From NCBI RefSeq assembly GCF_001426585.1, contig NZ_LMEI01000006.1, forward strand, positions 362,956 through 426,955: 64,000 bases of DNA, in the 5' to 3' direction. The notes beneath the pieces are model-generated. The model worked only from the letters and a program-made list of their open reading frames with translations, was not told the origin of the DNA and searched no databases. The stretch's first letter is position 1. The number at the start of each line of letters is the position of its first letter. The position numbers and the translations under genes were made by a program. This DNA comes from Streptomyces sp. Root431 (GTDB taxonomy: Bacteria > Actinomycetota > Actinomycetes > Streptomycetales > Streptomycetaceae). Below, piece by piece: positions 61,994-64,000 of the stretch.

Positions 61994-62014
61994 CGAACAA
62001 GGATTCCTTGTTCG
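61994..62014. promoter_or_regulatory. 21-bp palindrome CGAACAAGGA-T-TCCTTGTTCG
   Basis: Perfect 10-base arms surround a single T upstream of the AraC gene. The length and odd centre are more like a dimeric repressor site than a terminator. Confidence 0.5.
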
Positions 62015-62104
62015 TGTATATCCACGGGAAGGGGGCGCGGCCCCTGTCGCACTGTGTAGTTCATGGAACATTCACGAATGTCCGCTCGCCCCGGACATGG
62101 CTGA

Positions 62105-62133
62105 AGCCCCGTCGGTGCGTGACCGAAGGGGCT
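62105..62133. terminator. hairpin AGCCCCGTCGGT / ACCGAAGGGGCT
   Basis: Twelve-base arms with one G-A mismatch and a 5-nt loop lie 118 bases beyond the stop codon of the leftward SDR gene, as the likely end of its transcript. Confidence 0.5.
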
Positions 62134-62250
62134 CTTGCTTTCCTGTCCCGGTGCGCGCCCGGCGCGCTCAAGGCGTGATCCCGGGCGGTCCTTGGGCGCG
62201 GAGTCCGGAAAGGCCGCCTTGACGGCGCCGCCCGGTGGCGCGTTCGGGCC

Positions 62251-62916
62251 CTAGTGCGCCGCCGGTACGCCCCCGTGCACGACCTCGCGCTCCCAGCCGT
62301 CGCGGGGCTGGTTGTGGAGGCGCCAGTAGTGCTCGGCGATGTCGTCCGGGTCGTACGCGGTCCCCGGCGCCACCGCCCCCGGGACGGTCACCGAGGCCAC
62401 ATGCACCCCGGCCGGACCGTACTGCGCGTCGAGCAGGTCGACCAGGGTCCGGACACCGAATTTTCCGAGGCCCAGGCTGACGTACTCCGGCGTGATGCGC
62501 GGCATTCCGCCCGTGACCAGGATCGTTCCGCGCCCCCGCTCGGCCATGCCCGGGGCCACGTGGCTCGCCGTGGTGAGCGCGCCCACCACGTTCACGGCCC
62601 AGGCGTCCAACTGCCCCCGCGCGCCGAGCTCCCCGGGGGAGTCGCGGCGGATGAGCGCGGCGTTGTAGACGGCCGCCTCGACCGGTCCGAGCTCCTCGCC
62701 GACCGTGTCGAGGGCGGCCCGCAGGCCCTCCTCGTCCGTGCTGTCGGCGGTCAGGGCCAGCACCCTGCCGCCGTCCCGCCCGATCTCCTCGGCGACCCGT
62801 GCGACGGTCTCCTTCGTCCGCGCGATCACGGCGACGGAGTACCCCTCCCGGGCGAACCGCGCGGCCACGGCCTTCCCGATCCCCGGCCCGGCGCCGACCA
62901 CCACTGCTGTGGACAC
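62251..62916 (-). CDS. short-chain dehydrogenase/reductase
   Basis: The 221-residue protein starts VSTAVVVGAGPGIGKAVAARF, with the TGxxxGxG-like cofactor loop as GAGPGIGK. YNAALIRR stands at the NNAG position. TYR-x-x-x-Lys is not intact: ITPEYVSLGLGKFG gives Tyr with Lys seven residues later. The catalytic tetrad is therefore atypical and the protein may be a divergent SDR of the type annotated only as SDR-family. GTG 62916 follows AGGGAG by five bases. It is not obviously linked to the AraC locus. Confidence 0.82.
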   Translation of the reverse strand: MSTAVVVGAGPGIGKAVAARFAREGYSVAVIARTKETVARVAEEIGRDGGRVLALTADSTDEEGLRAALDTVGEELGPVEAAVYNAALIRRDSPGELGARGQLDAWAVNVVGALTTASHVAPGMAERGRGTILVTGGMPRITPEYVSLGLGKFGVRTLVDLLDAQYGPAGVHVASVTVPGAVAPGTAYDPDDIAEHYWRLHNQPRDGWEREVVHGGVPAAH

Positions 62917-63073
62917 CACAACTCCCTTGTTCCTGCGAATGGTTACGGGGAGCGTACGACGATCTTCGACCCGGTCACCGCCACCGCCGGGGAGGAACCA
63001 CCCGTGCGAGCGAACGGCGGACACGGAGCGTGATGCCGAGGGAGTCGCGGGGGTCGGGCGCCGGGCCGCCGCG

Positions 63074-64000
63074 TCAGACGCGGTCCTGGAGAGCGGCCTG
63101 CCAGGCGGGTGCGGGGACGGTGGGCTCCGTCTCGGGACTGCGGCCGCCCCGGGCGAAGAAGTCGGCCAGGGGCAGGAGGGCCGCGCCGACGGTGACGGCC
63201 TGGGGGCCGAGGGTGCCCAGGCCGATGCTCGTCCGGCTCGCCGGGTAGCGGAGCGCGTACGCGCCGGCGTACCGGGTGACGGTGTCGAGGAAGCGGGTGC
63301 CGAGCTGGAGGCCGGCCCAGCCGCCCACGAGGATGCGCTCGGGCTGGAAGAGGTTGATGAGGTCGGCGAAGCCCGCGCCGAGGTACTCGGCGGTCTCGTC
63401 CAGGACGGCGAGCGCCGTGGCGTCGGGGGCCGTGTCCGGATCCTCGGGGTGGGCGGCGGCGAGCATCGCGGTGAGCGCGGTCTCCTCGTCCGCCCCGGCC
63501 GGGGGCCGCCCGCCGGCCTCGCGCCACCGTTCGAGCAGGGCCTCGGCGCCGGCGTACGCCTCCAGGCAGCCGTGGGAGCCGCAGCGGCAGCGCCGCCCTC
63601 GTACCCGTACCGTCAGATGTCCCCATTCGAGGGCGCGGCCCGGTTCCATGGGGTCGGCGACGGAGCAGGCGCCGACGCCGGAGCCGAAGAGGACGACGAC
63701 GGCGCTGCGGGCGCCGCGACCGGCGCCGAACCACATCTCGGCCTGGCCGAGGGTCTTGGCGCCGTTGTCGATCCAGTACGGCACGGTCTCGGGCAGGTCG
63801 ACGGCCCGGCGCAGGAGCCGTTCCAGGGGGACGGTGTCCCAGCCGATGGTCTGGCCGTGGACGACGGCGCCGTCCTCGCCGTGGTCCACGATCCCGGGGA
63901 CCCCGACGCCGATGCCCAGCAGGCGCTCGACGGGGACGTCCGCGGACCGCAGCACCTCGGCGATGCCCTCGCGCAGGTGGGCGACGACGAGGTCCACGTC
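63074..64000 (-). CDS. ROK-family sugar kinase/repressor, N-terminus beyond window
   Basis: The 309 visible codons cover the ROK domain. GIGVGVPGIVD and DNGAKTLGQAEMWFGAG are ATP and sugar regions, and CRCGSHGCLEAYAG carries the zinc cysteines with the preceding WGHLTV. LINLFQPERILVGGW is the C-terminal phosphate-binding part. The frame is open to the right edge, so the start and a possible winged-helix DNA-binding domain are not seen. It could be a glucokinase-like enzyme or an XylR/NagC-type repressor. Confidence 0.88.
   Translation of the reverse strand, partial: DVDLVVAHLREGIAEVLRSADVPVERLLGIGVGVPGIVDHGEDGAVVHGQTIGWDTVPLERLLRRAVDLPETVPYWIDNGAKTLGQAEMWFGAGRGARSAVVVLFGSGVGACSVADPMEPGRALEWGHLTVRVRGRRCRCGSHGCLEAYAGAEALLERWREAGGRPPAGADEETALTAMLAAAHPEDPDTAPDATALAVLDETAEYLGAGFADLINLFQPERILVGGWAGLQLGTRFLDTVTRYAGAYALRYPASRTSIGLGTLGPQAVTVGAALLPLADFFARGGRSPETEPTVPAPAWQAALQDRV

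Larger units (their letters stand above)
61829..62250. other. intergenic region with palindrome and hairpin
   Basis: No protein gene is convincing in these 422 bases. It contains a 21-bp palindrome at 61994-62014, an imperfect one at 62065-62083 (GGAACATTC and GAATGTCC) and a hairpin at 62105-62133. It serves as upstream region of the AraC gene and downstream region of the SDR gene. Confidence 0.5.

Overview
The window is high-GC DNA with many GTG and TTG starts, tight ATGA-type overlaps, SARP and AraC regulators and several secondary-metabolism loci, and no central housekeeping genes. This fits a chromosome arm of Streptomyces or a close relative. No rRNA, tRNA or CRISPR array was seen.

Layout. 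(1) 1-5451: a truncated sugar epimerase, a frameshifted phytase remnant, an orphan sugar-binding lipoprotein, a HIT-like protein and a PLP-dependent decarboxylase. (2) 5452-23187: a complete class II two-component lanthipeptide cluster. Two precursors too short for usual gene calling (alpha at 5452-5622, beta at 12740-12913) each sit beside their own LanM synthetase and C39-peptidase LanT exporter. The cluster also holds a LanFE-type immunity ABC pair, a luciferase-like (probably F420-dependent) reductase that may make D-Ala from dehydroalanine, and downstream a SARP regulator with a small membrane protein, two TrmB-like regulators and a small secreted peptide. (3) 23463-32948: two two-component systems, a MacB-like ABC exporter, a methyltransferase and a VanZ-like protein. 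(4) 32982-34935: a CYP121-like P450 and a cyclodipeptide synthase, a candidate cyclodityrosine / mycocyclosin-type pathway. (5) 35095-44737: envelope functions (beta-lactamase-fold hydrolase, a third two-component system, BlaI/M56 pair, NlpC/P60 endopeptidase, TetR with ABC exporter) and an ECF sigma operon with a 29-residue membrane peptide. (6) 44939-61828: a flavoenzyme-rich locus with two luciferase-like proteins, prephenate dehydrogenase, two flavin reductases, a berberine-type FAD oxidase, an acyl-CoA-dehydrogenase-fold monooxygenase, an ANL ligase, a StyA-like monooxygenase, TetR and MFS export, a class II aldolase, a FAD/NAD(P) protein and an AraC regulator. It has no PKS, NRPS or carrier protein. 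(7) 62251-64000: an SDR and a truncated ROK protein.

How they work together. In the lanthipeptide cluster the alpha core resembles lacticin 3147 A1 and carries the CTLTxEC lipid II-binding signature. The beta core ends in the CPTTKCTSQC-type C-terminus known from haloduracin beta. Each LanM probably modifies its adjacent precursor, the LanTs cleave after the GA or GG motif and export, and the reductase may convert Dha to D-Ala. The neighbouring envelope-sensing genes could contribute to coping with lipid II stress, but this is inference. The CDPS/P450 pair and the flavoenzyme locus look like separate small-molecule pathways. A prephenate dehydrogenase in the latter hints at tyrosine or 4-hydroxyphenylpyruvate supply.
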